DNA of 64,000 bases from Dipteronia dyeriana (taxonomy: Eukaryota; Streptophyta; Magnoliopsida; Sapindales; Sapindaceae), in assembly GCA_032871835.1 (NCBI GenBank), contig CM065297.1, forward strand, positions 28,405,598-28,469,597, given 5' to 3'. The notes under the pieces are model-generated. The model worked only from the letters and a program-made list of their open reading frames with translations. It had not been told where the DNA came from and made no database searches. Within the stretch, counting starts at the first letter, position 1, and every line of letters begins with the position of its first letter. Shown in pieces: positions 1-10,427 of the stretch. The position numbers were made by a program, and so were the translations under genes.

Positions 1-1
1 G

Positions 2-4
<3 letters not shown>

Positions 5-56
<52 letters not shown>

Positions 57-58
57 AT
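5..58. repeat. (AT)n microsatellite
   Basis: Nearly pure AT dinucleotide run at the left edge, broken once by a TT. There is no coding content. Confidence 0.95.
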
Positions 59-206
59 TTTACTGTGTTCATTTACCATTACATGCTTATTAAACTACCA
101 TGAGATTCAATTTTTTTAGCCGAACATTAAAGACACGGGTATATTGTCTAATAATTACATTTAGAGTGGATTTTGACGGATACATTAAACTATAAAGTTT
201 TTCTTT

Positions 207-1011
207 TAGAATAATTATCCTGGTGACCATCAACTTATGTCACCACTATTAAAATGATCATCAGATGAAAAATTGGTTTCAAAATAACCATTTTTAGCGA
301 ACACCGTTACACTATGGCTATTCCATCAAATTCCATCAATTTCTATCTAATTCCATACAATGAGTGACAATTTGGTAAATAAAGAGATGATATAAATTTA
401 TTTTAGATATTTTTTGGAAACCAATTTTTTCTTTTGTTTTTCGAAACAAATAATTATATTTAATGTGTGTATATAGGTATAGTATATCTCAAACATATAT
501 ATATATATATATATATATGGAATGAGTAACAATTTGATAAATAAAGAGATGACATAAATTTATTTTAGATATTTTTTGGAAATCAATTTTTTCTTTTGTT
601 TTTTGAAACAAATAATTATATTTAATGTGTGTATATAGGTATAGTATATCTCAAACATATATATATATTCTTTTTTGAGAATATTAAAGATACAAAATCT
701 AAAAAAAATTAAAAATATATCTGTGATAAGTTGAAAAGATATGTGTGTTTATTTGAGATAAACTATACGTATATACACACACTAACTATAATTATTTGTT
801 TCAAAAAACAAAAGAAAAATTTGATTTCTAAAAAATACTTAAAATAAATTAATGTCATCATTTTATTTACCAAAATGCAACTCATTTGATGAAATAATAA
901 CTATTCGTGTAACAGTATTTACCAAAAATGATAATTTTGAAATTAATTCCTCATCTGATAGTCATTTTAATAGTGGTGACATAAGTTGATGGCCACTAGG
1001 GAAATTACCAA
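207..1011. mobile_element. Foldback / long-TIR MITE-like element
   Basis: The left arm from about 211 (CTGGTGACCATCAACTTATG region) reappears in reverse complement ending near 1007 (CATAAGTTGATGGCCACTAG region). The arms are complementary for most of about 250 bp. The outer about 60 bp match closely and the similarity continues through the GACATAAATTTATTTTAG-type segment. The loop is AT-rich. The left arm carries an extra copy of its inner 162 bp. No transposase is present. A TSD is not clear because both flanks are T-rich. The structure suggests a non-autonomous DNA transposon (Mutator-like or other foldback), but the superfamily is not settled. Confidence 0.7.
361..668. repeat. Direct duplication, 162-bp period, in foldback left arm
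   Basis: The segment starting TGAGTGACAATTTGGTAAAT at 361 recurs with a few substitutions at 523. Each copy ends in a short AT run near the motif TATAGTATATCTCAAACATA. The right arm of the foldback has only one counterpart, so the duplication arose after the inverted structure formed. Slippage or recombination across the AT runs is the likely mechanism. Confidence 0.8.
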
Positions 1012-1238
1012 TTTTCTTTTTTAATAATATCTCAAAAGTTAATGGTAAGACATAGGAGTGATTGACGGTCAATGATAGAGAGTGCATTGAGATTAAAACC
1101 TGACTAGTATATAATGGCCAAGAAAAAAAATCTCTCTCTTAGGTTTCCTTCCTGAACCTAAGGTGGGAGTTAGTATCTTTATACATAAAGGCTTTTTTTC
1201 TCTAGAAATTTCATCTTCGTGTGGGTTGTCTCTTGTTC

Positions 1239-1550
1239 ATGATGATTGCGGAGGAGATTGCTAAACTGTGTGAGGCTTTATCGATCTTAGAAAAAGAAAT
1301 GTCGGTGCACACTCTGAATGTGATTCTCAAGGATAAAGGGGAACAATGGTTGAGCTTATGCCTTGTAGGGAAAATTCTGACTTCAAAGCCGGTTAACAGA
1401 GAGGTTTTTATTGATGTTATGAACAAGAATATGTTGTGTGAGATTTGTGAGTCAGATTCACTTGGTGACGTGGCAAAGGTAGTTTCATTCTAAGTGCATG
1501 CTCTCATTATTTTTCCTTTCTTCAGAATTGTTTTTTAGCAAGAGGTTAGT
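1239..1550 (+). pseudogene. LINE ORF1, DUF4283-like N-terminal part
   Basis: From the ATG at 1239 the product begins MMIAEEIAKLCEAL and carries CLVGKILTSKPVNREVFIDV. This matches the start of DUF4283 proteins, which are the nucleic-acid-binding ORF1 of plant L1-type LINEs and usually end in a CCHC-like knuckle. The frame stops at 1493. A shifted frame up to about 1548 still resembles the domain (FLARG, where family members read a Gly-Pro-Trp motif). The rest of DUF4283 and the knuckle are missing. The 227 bp between the foldback element and this ATG would be the LINE 5' UTR. ORF2 of the same LINE lies downstream in pieces. The family is recognised from motifs only. Confidence 0.6.
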
Positions 1551-1551
1551 T

Positions 1552-1934
1552 TGTTCTACAACTGTCAAATTAGTGTTGAGCTGTTAGATGGTGATTGGCT
1601 AATTGCTAGTAGTGGGATTATATTTTGTAATTGAGAGAGGCTTTGTAACTGTGAGAGAAAAGTCGTGGGGCTGAGAACAGAGAGAATTCTGGCAAGGAGA
1701 GAATTTCTTTTCTTCTTTGTGTAATTTTCTGATTTTGGATCTCAGTGAGCTTGATCTCACAGTGTGTAATTTTTGTCAAATCATAGTGAAAACGAGTGGA
1801 TGTAGATCAAATTGATCGAACCACTGAAAATTCTTTTGTCTCTTTTTTGATTTCCATTTTATCTTAATCTCTGTTGATTATTATCATTGTTCAATGTTTT
1901 CTGTGAGTTTTGTACAACAAATTTGGTATCAGAG
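1552..1934 (+). repeat. Possible LTR fragment with primer binding site
   Basis: At 1924-1934 the sequence TGGTATCAGAG matches the usual Ty1/copia primer site for initiator tRNA-Met. It follows a stretch ending in ACAACA at about 1918, as an LTR would. An LTR start could be TGTTCTACAA near 1552 or TGTTAGATGG at 1582. No second copy of this LTR is in the window and the downstream 700 bp do not look like copia gag, so this could be a fragment or a chance match. It sits exactly where LINE ORF1 is broken. Confidence 0.35.
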
Positions 1935-1950
1935 GTAGGTTAGGGCTGAT

Positions 1951-2800
1951 ATGGGAGCCATAAATGCAGCAATTAAGTACATTCCTAGGAAGAAGGGACT
2001 TGGCGGCCAAATGATTAACCATGATATGGAAAAGCAAGCGGCGTGTTCGGGGAATGAGGAAATGGATATTGTATTTAATTCCACTTCTACGGATGGGCCC
2101 AAGATGGTAGCTGATGATAGTGATATTTAAGGCCCCATTAAGGGTAGTGAAGAAGCCCAAGAAGACCTAAGTCATGATAGACCTTCAAAAAATGAAAAAG
2201 GCCCAATACTATTGTAGGTTCATCTAGGCCTAATGAGTGTTCGTTATCAAGCAAAGGAAAAGAAGTCTATGATCCAAGACAGTTGGGTCAGTGAAAACGA
2301 GTTTGACATACACATCGAGGCTTTGGCTCTTTGACGGATCCTGGGGAAAATTTAAGAAAAAGAAAATTCATAACACGTGGCAATGAAGACCATTTGCAGG
2401 AGAAACGGTTGAGGAAACTTTGCCACAAGAGGTAGCCGCTTCGGTAGGTAATGGTCCCAGTTATTCCGGCGGTGGTTAACATTGATGGGATCTTACTTCC
2501 TCAATTTCCCATGCCGAAGACTCTCGTACAGTGTGAGAAGGGGATTTCGAATACGATTGACACAAGTTATGATGAAGGGAAATGAAGGGACACTGAGGAA
2601 GAGAAAGGATCTCTAGATAATTGAAAGAAGATTGAAGGTTTAGGGTGCGAAGACATGAGTCTTCAGAATGGGGTGGTGTCCGAAAGCAACAGTCTGGTTA
2701 CTCAAGCAAATGTTTCAACTGAGGCAGATAAATTACATGCATCGGTCGACCAGTCTCTACTTTCGGGGGTAGGTAGCTCGTGGGAGCTCAATGACCTGCG
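1951..2800 (+). pseudogene. LINE ORF1 C-terminal / ORF1-ORF2 junction remnant
   Basis: A 60-codon frame starts at ATG 1951 and stops at 2130. It is hydrophilic and has no recognised motif, but its position suits the variable C-terminal part of a DUF4283 LINE ORF1. Further short open stretches (for example 2655-2861) are interrupted by stops. Near 2740-2800 the frame reads GVGSSWELNDL, which resembles the start of plant LINE ORF2 endonucleases (a Gly-Leu-Gly-Ser-Pro-Trp-type motif). It continues without loss of frame beyond the solo LTR at 40528. Between 2131 and 2650 I see only decayed sequence. Confidence 0.45.
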
Positions 2801-4573
2801 CGTTGGGATTATGCTCGATAGCAAGAGTGTAATAATATACTTGACAATCTTTTCATATTAATAAAAGTGATTTCTAGCTTAACAAATCTTATAGCATTTA
2901 TAGTTTAATTATTATAATTGTCAAAAGTAAATAATCATAAGGTCAAAAGATTATAAGAAAAGTAGAATTGTTTGTATATCTAGATATGTATGAGATAGAC
3001 ACAATTCTTTAGTTAGTCTTGAATAATATTCACAACTTAAGATAAAGGTTGGTCGCATTTATCTTATCAAAATTGTAGAGTTTTTTGCTAACATTTGAAT
3101 GGGATCAAATGTGTTATGATGAGTCTAAAATCATCAAAGTCTGGTGTCTTTGGGTAAATAAATCTAGTGCACTAGGTGCATTGAATAGGATCACAGTGAG
3201 ATACTTTATCCAGAATTGTCAACGGATAAAATTTTTCACTTAAAAATAATCGAAAAGTCTATCTCAATTCTAAGATAAATAATGAACTTATGGTTACAAG
3301 TGTTATCATTTGAGCTATCAATGAGTACGATTATATATCATAGTTTATCCTCGATAGTTTGGTGATATTCATTTGTTAATCGATAGAGGACTTCATTTAT
3401 AGTTACGGACATCGTGGCTCAATTTATTAAATGAGAGTAGAATATCATTATATGGTTGTTTTGAGGTATTGGATATTAAATCTTAACGTTGAGTTTTCAA
3501 TAATGTCTATTGAAATATGGCTTCTGGACAAGTCAAAATGTCCAAGTTAAAAATGTGGTCATATGAGTAAATATGGTAACTTGAAGAGTTATATGCGGTG
3601 TATAAGCTCTTGGCGATTACTGATATTCTTCACGAGAATACACTATCTCCATTAAAATGGTCTAGGGTATGAATGAGCAATATTAACTTATTCTATCTTT
3701 ATTTAAGAGTTCAATTTTAGTTCTTTAATGGAATGAACTAAAATTAATAGATCGAACCTAAGTGAATCATTTGTTGATTGTGATTAGATTATGTCTATTG
3801 GAGCTTAAATTTAGATAGCCCACCAAGATCCCCAATTCATACGAACTTGCATAGATCACTTGTTATATTTTACCAGACCAATTTATGGGTCCATCTAGAA
3901 TTGTATTAAGGCATGTAGACTTGTTTCTTTTAGAAAGAATGAGTCTAGTTCACATGTGGACTTTTTATTTAAGTCTAATGAATTTAATAAAATAAGAAAA
4001 ACAATATTTAGCCCATATATATTGGCTTGGGTGGCTAGGGCTTGTAAAATAGCCTTATATATTGTTTTTTATTTTATTATTTAATAAAATGAAAATTAAT
4101 TAATTAATAAATTATTTATTTATATAATTATTTAATTAAAAGTCAAAATCTTTTTCCTAGTAGGAGATGGTCTCCAAGAGTCATATTATTGTTGGATAAG
4201 TATCAAATACTATATTTGATAAGTAGATAAATAATATGAATTTATTTACCTAGTCAAATTATGAAGTATTTGATTTCTATTAAAACTCTAGTTGACAGTT
4301 GGTCAAATTAGGAAGTTTTAATATAGTCACGATTTAATTATATTCAATAATTGATTATTGAATAAATACACGATTTGAGTTGGATTAGGATTCTTGGTGT
4401 GGAAAAGAAATCTTTTTTAGAAAAAGATTCTTTGTCAACAAGTAAATCCACCTAGAGATAAGATTTTTGCCCACCAAGAAAATCCTCTCCTAGATTTAAG
4501 AAACTTATATATACCTCTAGGTAAATTCGGCCAAGGCTAATGATTCTAAGAAGAGAATTTTGGCCAAGCATAA
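2801..4573 (+). mobile_element. Solo LTR of the Copia-2 family, left part
   Basis: From GTTGGGATTATGCTCGATAG this matches the 5' LTR of Copia-2 (43986 onward) over most of its length, including the motif ATCGATAGAGGACTTCATTT. It is cut at 4573 by Tat-A and resumes at 39935. Left flank CTGCG (2796-2800) and right flank CTGCA (40528-40532) form a 4/5 target duplication. No gag-pol lies between the halves except the unrelated nested elements, so it is a solo LTR left by recombination. Its first base is C rather than T, so the terminal TG is mutated. Confidence 0.85.
4569..4573. repeat. Target site duplication of Tat-A, left copy (CATAA)
   Basis: CATAA immediately precedes the TGTTGATG end of Tat-A. 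The same five bases follow its other end at 39930-39934. Confidence 0.9.
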
Positions 4574-5422
4574 TGTTGATGTCGATTTTTTGTTAGTCAA
4601 GAAAGTCCACAACGTTCGGTTCGATTATGACCTGTCAAAAGAGAAAAAGAAAGAGAATGCAATTGATATGATTATGACACGAGTATACGTGGTAAAACTC
4701 CGGTGGCCGGAGAAACATCCACGGGTGGTTGTATGGACAACCAAGTCAAATCCACTATTAAATAGTAAATTACACATCTCGATCTCTCTTGCCTATCTTT
4801 TTATAGGGATTTCTTTCTGTTCTCTATTCTGTGTCCCCTTTTACAGTGAGATTTTTATATGTGTATAGAACTCTAATCCTTGTTACACATACGGTACAAT
4901 GATAGTGTTTAATTAGAACTGGCTGATGTTGAAGTCGTCTTTGTCTTCTTTCCTGTTTTTGAGATCTTGTGGATCAAGTCTGAATCTTCATGGGATTCGA
5001 GTTGCATAGTCCGTTTAGGACTTATTTCCTAAGTGGTGTGCAATCTTCTAGAAGAGTAGAGTTGTTGCTTGATTTGGACTCGTTTCCTGTTTAATGTTTT
5101 ATCCTCTTAGAAACTTTTAAGTTCTTTCCTTCTCTGATACGGGGGAATGAAATAAGGATTTTTCTGCATTGGAGTATGATTCTGGATTCTTTCTTTGGGC
5201 TCATTTGCTTTGTGGATCACATATTTTTTGACTTTTTCTTCACTTGGGCTTCACATGGTGTCCCGAGTAAAGCTAAATGTGCCGAGTATTTGTATTCGGC
5301 TTTACTCGGGTTCTCGTGTTTGGTGTTTTCAGATTCCAACCTGGATGCTTATTTGGCAATCATCTTGGGAGGATGTCTTATCTGTCAGTGACGTGTACAT
5401 TTAATAAAATATACATATAACA
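4574..5422 (-). repeat. Tat-A 3' LTR
   Basis: 849 bp from TGTTGATGTCG to CATATAACA, read on the minus strand as TGTT to AACA. It pairs with 39054-39929. The segment after 5422, read on the minus strand, is a purine-rich tract (TTTTTAGGCGG), the expected polypurine tract. The LTR shares its R/U5-like half with the Tat-B LTR but differs in the distal half, so Tat-A and Tat-B are different subfamilies. Confidence 0.9.
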
Positions 5423-5967
5423 ATACCGCCTAAAAATACTCGGCAAAAGTATTTTAATTACTGTACCTCCAAATGTCTTATTGTCATTTCCTTCATTAAT
5501 GCCATATTAATGTGGGAATAATAATTCTTAATCAATTCACAACATTTATGACGTGTCTTAATGGCAAACATGTATGTGCAATTTGTCTCTTCATGCGAAA
5601 TCCCTATGATTGTGACTTTCTGAAACTCTGACGTCTTGATCTGTTTTCTTCATGACACGTGTCCTTCTATTGTTTGGTATATCTGTTGGCATTTATAAGA
5701 TACGACCTGCTGTTATCCGATACGTCGCTTATGTCATCGAACGTCCCTATTTTTTTAATCCTCACGCCTTTCCAAATCCTAGGGTTTCGAGCCTTTGATC
5801 ATTAAGTGGTTTATTTAAATTGACGAGGGCTATTTTATCTCTTTTCTTAAGAAAAGAAAAAATCCAAGCTTGTTTGTGCCTTCCTATTCATTTGCGTACA
5901 GATTCGTCTTCGCTCTTCATTGAAGCTTTTTTCCAATTCTCTGCGTCTGCTTTTAAGGTCAGTTTCC
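5423..5967 (+). promoter_or_regulatory. Candidate promoter and 5' UTR of the Tat-A antisense gene
   Basis: This stretch lies between the polypurine tract and the antisense gene start. GACACGTGTC at 5654-5663 is a G-box-like palindrome. CTAGGGTTT at 5779-5787 is a telo-box. TTATTTAAAT near 5808 could serve as a TATA-like element. The same two motifs occur in the same order and similar distance from the ATG in Tat-C, and in decayed form in Tat-B. Promoter function is inferred from this conservation. Confidence 0.45.
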
Positions 5968-8773
5968 ATGGATTCTGATGCATGACATCGTCTTTTTGTT
6001 ATCTCTTTTGACGCCCTTGAGCGTGGAGATACTTATTTCGTCTTGTGTATTTATAAATTAATAGGGGAATCACCCACTGAACCCCCTGACCAACCTTATT
6101 TTTTGAATGTTGACGTTTTTAGGTTTTACCCTGGTGTTCCTTCTAGCCCTAGCTTTGAATCTTCCTCCAGTTCCGAGTCTTTCATTTCTAATCATCACAT
6201 GGTACCTTCACGATCTAGGATGGGAAAACATCAAAGTGGTTGCACAGTTTGCAGACATATTCTAGGCAACATTCAGATTGGGAGGCAAGTGGTTAATGAG
6301 AACGACGTTGAAGAAGAACACTGTGCTCTTGAATCCTCTTTTCTTTTAATCGTCCGAGTGCTTATGAAGCTGAACCGAACGTGGTCGGGGCTACAGAGAT
6401 TGAAAAATATCGTGCTCGGTTTGATCTAGACGATTCTATTTCGATGATGCCTCCTGGTGATAGGGCAGAGTGGAACCCTTCTCCGGGTTTGGTTGCAATT
6501 TATAGATCCATGCTTAGCTGCAGGGTGACTATTCCCCTTTCAACCTTTTATCGTCTGGTTCCTTACCGAGGCGGGGATTGCTCAAGCCCAGCTTGCCCCA
6601 AATAGCTACAGGATTTTGATATGCATATGGCACATGTGGAGCCTGGTGAATTTGCCACTGCCTTCTCCTCGTGAAATAAGGCATTTTTATACTCTTAGGC
6701 AGTCCTATCAGACTGTGACTAATATTCTTCTGTCCAACCAACCAGATAGCTGGATTTCTGAGGGAGTGAAGGTGAACAGGGGCTTCGAGACTACCTCGGA
6801 TGATAAGAAAAAGGGTTTTGTCTGGGGTTTTCCTACCTCGAAAAAGTATTGGAAAAACAGTTGATTTTTTGTTTGAGGGAATTAAGGAAGCCAGGTCGAG
6901 CTTTCAGTTAGTGAAGCTCGGGAAATATTAAAGGTTTCGCGGTACTTTTGTTCTCCTACTCGCTGGAACAAATCGCGGATCGTTTTTACTGACGCCGAGT
7001 TGTCTAATCTTGCTCGTGCAGCCGTGAGCACTTTAGAGAAAAGAAACAGGTCCTACCTTTTTGATGAGAATAAAATTATGGATCTTGTCTTCTTTGCTCA
7101 GATTTATGCACATCACAGACGATGTAAGTGAGCTTTCATGTTGCTCTTATTTTGTCACTTTTACTATTTATGCCTTTTAACTCCTTATCCCTTTCGAATT
7201 CAGTGTACAATATGGATATCGTCTGTGACGCCCAGGCTTGCCAGGTGAAGGTGATTGTTTATGTGAGTCTCAAAGAGGCTTCTCGTCAAAGGAAAGAGGG
7301 GATTGCTTCGCCTGATGATGAATCAGATGAGAGTTCTAAGGAAGCAGATGAACAAGTTCCTGAGTATGTTCATGAAGAGGTTGTTCAGCCGACTTTAGGG
7401 GTATCAAGTGGCCTAGGTGGCCCTATGGGACCTCATAACGATCTGAGGGTGTCTGAAGATAAGGGCATGCAAGAAAGGCATTCTGCTGGTGTTGTATCTG
7501 AGGGGCCTAATTCCCTCACTGGAATGTCAGCCGAGCGGTTTACTGACATAAATGTGGAAGGAGCTACTGGTGAGCATGATGATCCTTCCCATTTAGGTTT
7601 TTTCAAGCCTTTTCAAGATATGGTGGATCAGGAAGACCCTGCAGCTGATCTTGATTTCTGTCGTACTCGGGGCAAAAAAAGGAAGGCAACTCATTCTTCT
7701 CCTCAACCTCCTCCAAAAGTTCCAAGAGTGGTTTCGTCCATTGAGTTGAACGACGAAGATGTTGATGCTAGGGATTCCCCGAGTGCTCAAATGGATAAGT
7801 CATCGGGAGAAAGGAAGAATCCTTGAGAGAGTTTGAATAGAGAGAACTCCTTGGCCCTTCGGCCCCTCGGATTAATGTGCCTTAATTCGAGCATCTTTAA
7901 CCTATTTCCCTACAAGTGGTTACTGAGTTTGATGAGGTTGTTCAGACGCAACAACACCAAGTTGATCAGATAAGGCGTCTAGAAGCTCAATTAAAAGAGA
8001 GTGAGGATAATTGTGCTTGGATTGAGACGGCCTATCAAATGGGGACGAGTTCTGCCTAGGAGTTCGTCAATCACTGTTTGGAAAAACAGATGGAAGCCGA
8101 GGAGAGGAGCTCTACTGCGAAGGAGAATGCTAAATCTTTGAAAGACTTGCTCTCCATCGCCTATGAGTAAATGCTTCGGGCTGAACAAGAGGCTGAAAAA
8201 ATGAAGTCATCCTATGAGGGAAAAATTAAAGATCTTAAGCGCCGAGCTCTGACGATTGAATCCCTCTCAAAAGAAACCAGGCTGGAACTTGAAGTTCAAG
8301 GGGTTGATCACTTTCAAAGGTCCCCAGCTTATGATGCCTTACTCCTTAGGGAGTTCCAGCGGGGGTTAGTTTCAGTTGGCGAGTTCTTCAGGTTAAAAAA
8401 TCAGGCGACTGATAAGGCCTGAGCCAATTGGGACTTGTCAATCAGAAATCACATGAATCGGTCTTTGGAGGCTCTTCGGACTCAAATGAGGGAGTGAAGA
8501 GCTTATTGTTGCAGCCAAGGTAAAGAACCTCATCCTATGCACCTAGAGGTCTCGACCGAGCATTCTCTTTCAACTTTCTATTTCAGTCAGGAAACTGGGG
8601 TGGACGGGTCGCATCCCGATGTTGAACCGGTCTCCGGAAAGAACTATATTGCCTGGATGGATGATTTGGTTGACACAATCGTTTGGCCTTCGAATTAAAG
8701 TCTTCTCCATGAATATGAAATGGTGCCTGATCTGAGCATCAACAAGAATTCAAAATCCTCAGCTCCACCTTAG
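5968..8773 (+). pseudogene. Tat-A antisense gene (Transposase_28-like + coiled coil), broken
   Basis: The gene starts at ATG 5968 (MDSDA, then TGA where the other copies suggest CGA). The first exon runs to 7123 with a serine-rich stretch, a MGKHQS motif and a domain resembling 'putative gypsy type transposon' proteins, ending near GFVWGFPTSKKYWKN (about 6810-6860). A GT-AG intron occupies 7124-7203. Exon 2 from 7204 encodes an acidic linker with a basic TRGKKRKA patch. The end of exon 2 and the donor of intron 2 are deleted, leaving CTACAAG as an acceptor near 7914. The coiled-coil exon (QADQIRRLE-type repeats) and the conserved tail (WMDDLVDTIVWPSN) follow to TAG 8771-8773. Stops and frameshifts occur throughout. 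It runs opposite to Tat-A gag-pol. Function is unknown. Confidence 0.75.
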
Positions 8774-9492
8774 ATGGACTTGTAAAAATTCATTAACAGT
8801 TTATAAAATTCCATATTTGCGTGATTGCTTTTTACCGTGAATTCGTTATGAATGTTGAAATGCTGAATATTAAAACATCAAGTATCTTATTTACTGGCTT
8901 GCTTAAAACGCCAAGTATCTTATTAACTGGCTATGCCAAGTATCTTATTAACTGGCTACTCCAAGTATCTTATTTAACTGGCTACGCCAAGTATCTTATT
9001 TAACTGGCTGATATCGTTATCTGAGTAACATAATTTTAAATGCCAATTATCTTTTTAATTGGATAATATTATTAACTGAGTAGTCTTGAAACAAAGGCAA
9101 GTATATTTGCACTTGTATTTCGTACTCGGTTGCTACCCAAACGTTGCATCGAGGCTAACCACGATCATACGTTTGAGTCCTTGCGCATGTCACTAAGGAC
9201 GACTCTTAGTTTTTTCTGCACAAGGGTGGTTTGCCGAATCGTTAAGCTCTGAATTACTTAACACAGTTGCATAACTCACCGGGATTTACCCAACGGTGTC
9301 CAGAGCCTTTTTCCAGAATCTGGTGCATTGGGTTTGCCTTTTGGCTAAGGTCTTGGTTGACCTCGATCGGCTGGCGTGCTCTTTTAAGCTTCTCCGCCCA
9401 TTCGGGATTTTTACCAAATTAATGGCCCCGAGCATTTTATTGCATGTGAATGTCAGTTCTTTAGTCTTTTCATATGTTCTTAGTATCATATG
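8774..9492. repeat. Tat-A spacer with short tandem motif array
   Basis: Downstream of the antisense gene stop, about 8870-9060 holds five or six copies of a roughly 20-27 bp unit with core CCAAGTATCTTATTAACTGGCT, variably spaced. The rest (9061-9492) is non-coding element sequence shared with Tat-B and Tat-C, including CCGAATCGTTAAG and a TTGCCTTTTGGCTAAGG-type stretch. It ends at the Tat-B insertion. Confidence 0.8.
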
Positions 9493-9497
9493 CCCAT
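9493..9497. repeat. Target site duplication of Tat-B, left copy (CCCAT)
   Basis: CCCAT precedes the TGTCGTG start of Tat-B and recurs directly after its 3' end at 21270-21274. Confidence 0.93.
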
Positions 9498-10376
9498 TGT
9501 CGTGTGTAAATTTTATCAGATGTATACGTCATTGACAAAGAAGATAAAATTGCCAGGTGGACATCCAAATAGGCATTCAGAAAATATCCCGCAAGATGTC
9601 ATCAAAGAAGAGAACCGAGTAAATGTAAAAATAAGTATTGAATGAAACCGACTCGGGATCAACTGACATCATATTCTACTTGGGATCAGTTAACGTCGCT
9701 CGAGGTTAGCTGATGTCATGTCCTACTCGGGATCAGATGATGTCATTCGGGACCAGATAACATCATGTTCGACTCGGGACAAACATAAAGAAACCCGAAT
9801 AAAGAAGCCCAGCTCACACACGAACCAAGAATCATGTTAAAATACATAAAGATATCCGCGTCAAAGAAGAATTCCAAGATGAATAGAATACCAAACAGAA
9901 AAGGTGCCAAATCAGGCAAAAAATTTATCTCTTCAAAAAAGACTACGTATTTGTAAGGAAAGTCCTAACTGGACTATATCACTAAAGTCCTATTCGATCT
10001 CTATACAAACCTCCGAGATAAGAAAGAAGATGGACTTCTTCGAATAAGTAACCAATCATAATTAAATACAAAGATCTTTCATTACTTGTACAAAAGAATT
10101 AGGGTTCTATGCACGTATAAATAGACCCATAATCTCGTCATAAAAGATATGGAAAATATAGAGAGAAAAAAGAGAGATCGAGAGTTGTAAATCTTTTTCA
10201 ATAGTGGATTTTGGCTCGGTTGTTTGTTCAACTACCTGTGGACGTTTCTCCGGTCATTGAAGTTTTACCACGTAAAACTTGTGTCAAATTACTTTCTCCT
10301 TCTCTTTCTCTTTGAAATCACAGCTAAAATCCAATCTTGTTGACTTTTCTCACGCATCCAGAATTTGATGTCAACA
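9498..10376 (+). repeat. Tat-B 5' LTR
   Basis: Begins TGTCGTGTGTAAA and ends GATGTCAACA. The first third holds several near-repeats of a CTCGGGATCAGATGATGTCA-type unit that include TGACGTCA-like sites. A TATA-like TATAAATAGACCC lies near 10118. It pairs with 20395-21269. Confidence 0.95.
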
Positions 10377-10394
10377 ATTGGCACTAGAAGGAGG
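10377..10394 (+). promoter_or_regulatory. Tat-B primer binding site
   Basis: ATTGGCACTAGAAGGAGG directly follows the 5' LTR, where the tRNA primer would anneal. Tat-A has ATTGGCGCTTCTGAAAC at the same place. I cannot name the primer tRNA with confidence. Confidence 0.6.
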
Positions 10395-10427
10395 GGCGGT
10401 GTTGAACCTCCGATTTGATTAAAGGTA

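Noticed and set aside
4560..4868. 102-codon frame as a gene (also 39070-39357)
   Set aside because: Both are the same frame through the two Tat-A LTRs, so it is LTR sequence and not a protein gene.
8870..9060. Regularly spaced about 20-bp repeats that could suggest a CRISPR array (also 16610-16870, 63238-63620)
   Set aside because: Spacers are repetitive themselves, there are no cas genes, and the same array sits at one place in three copies of a plant retrotransposon.
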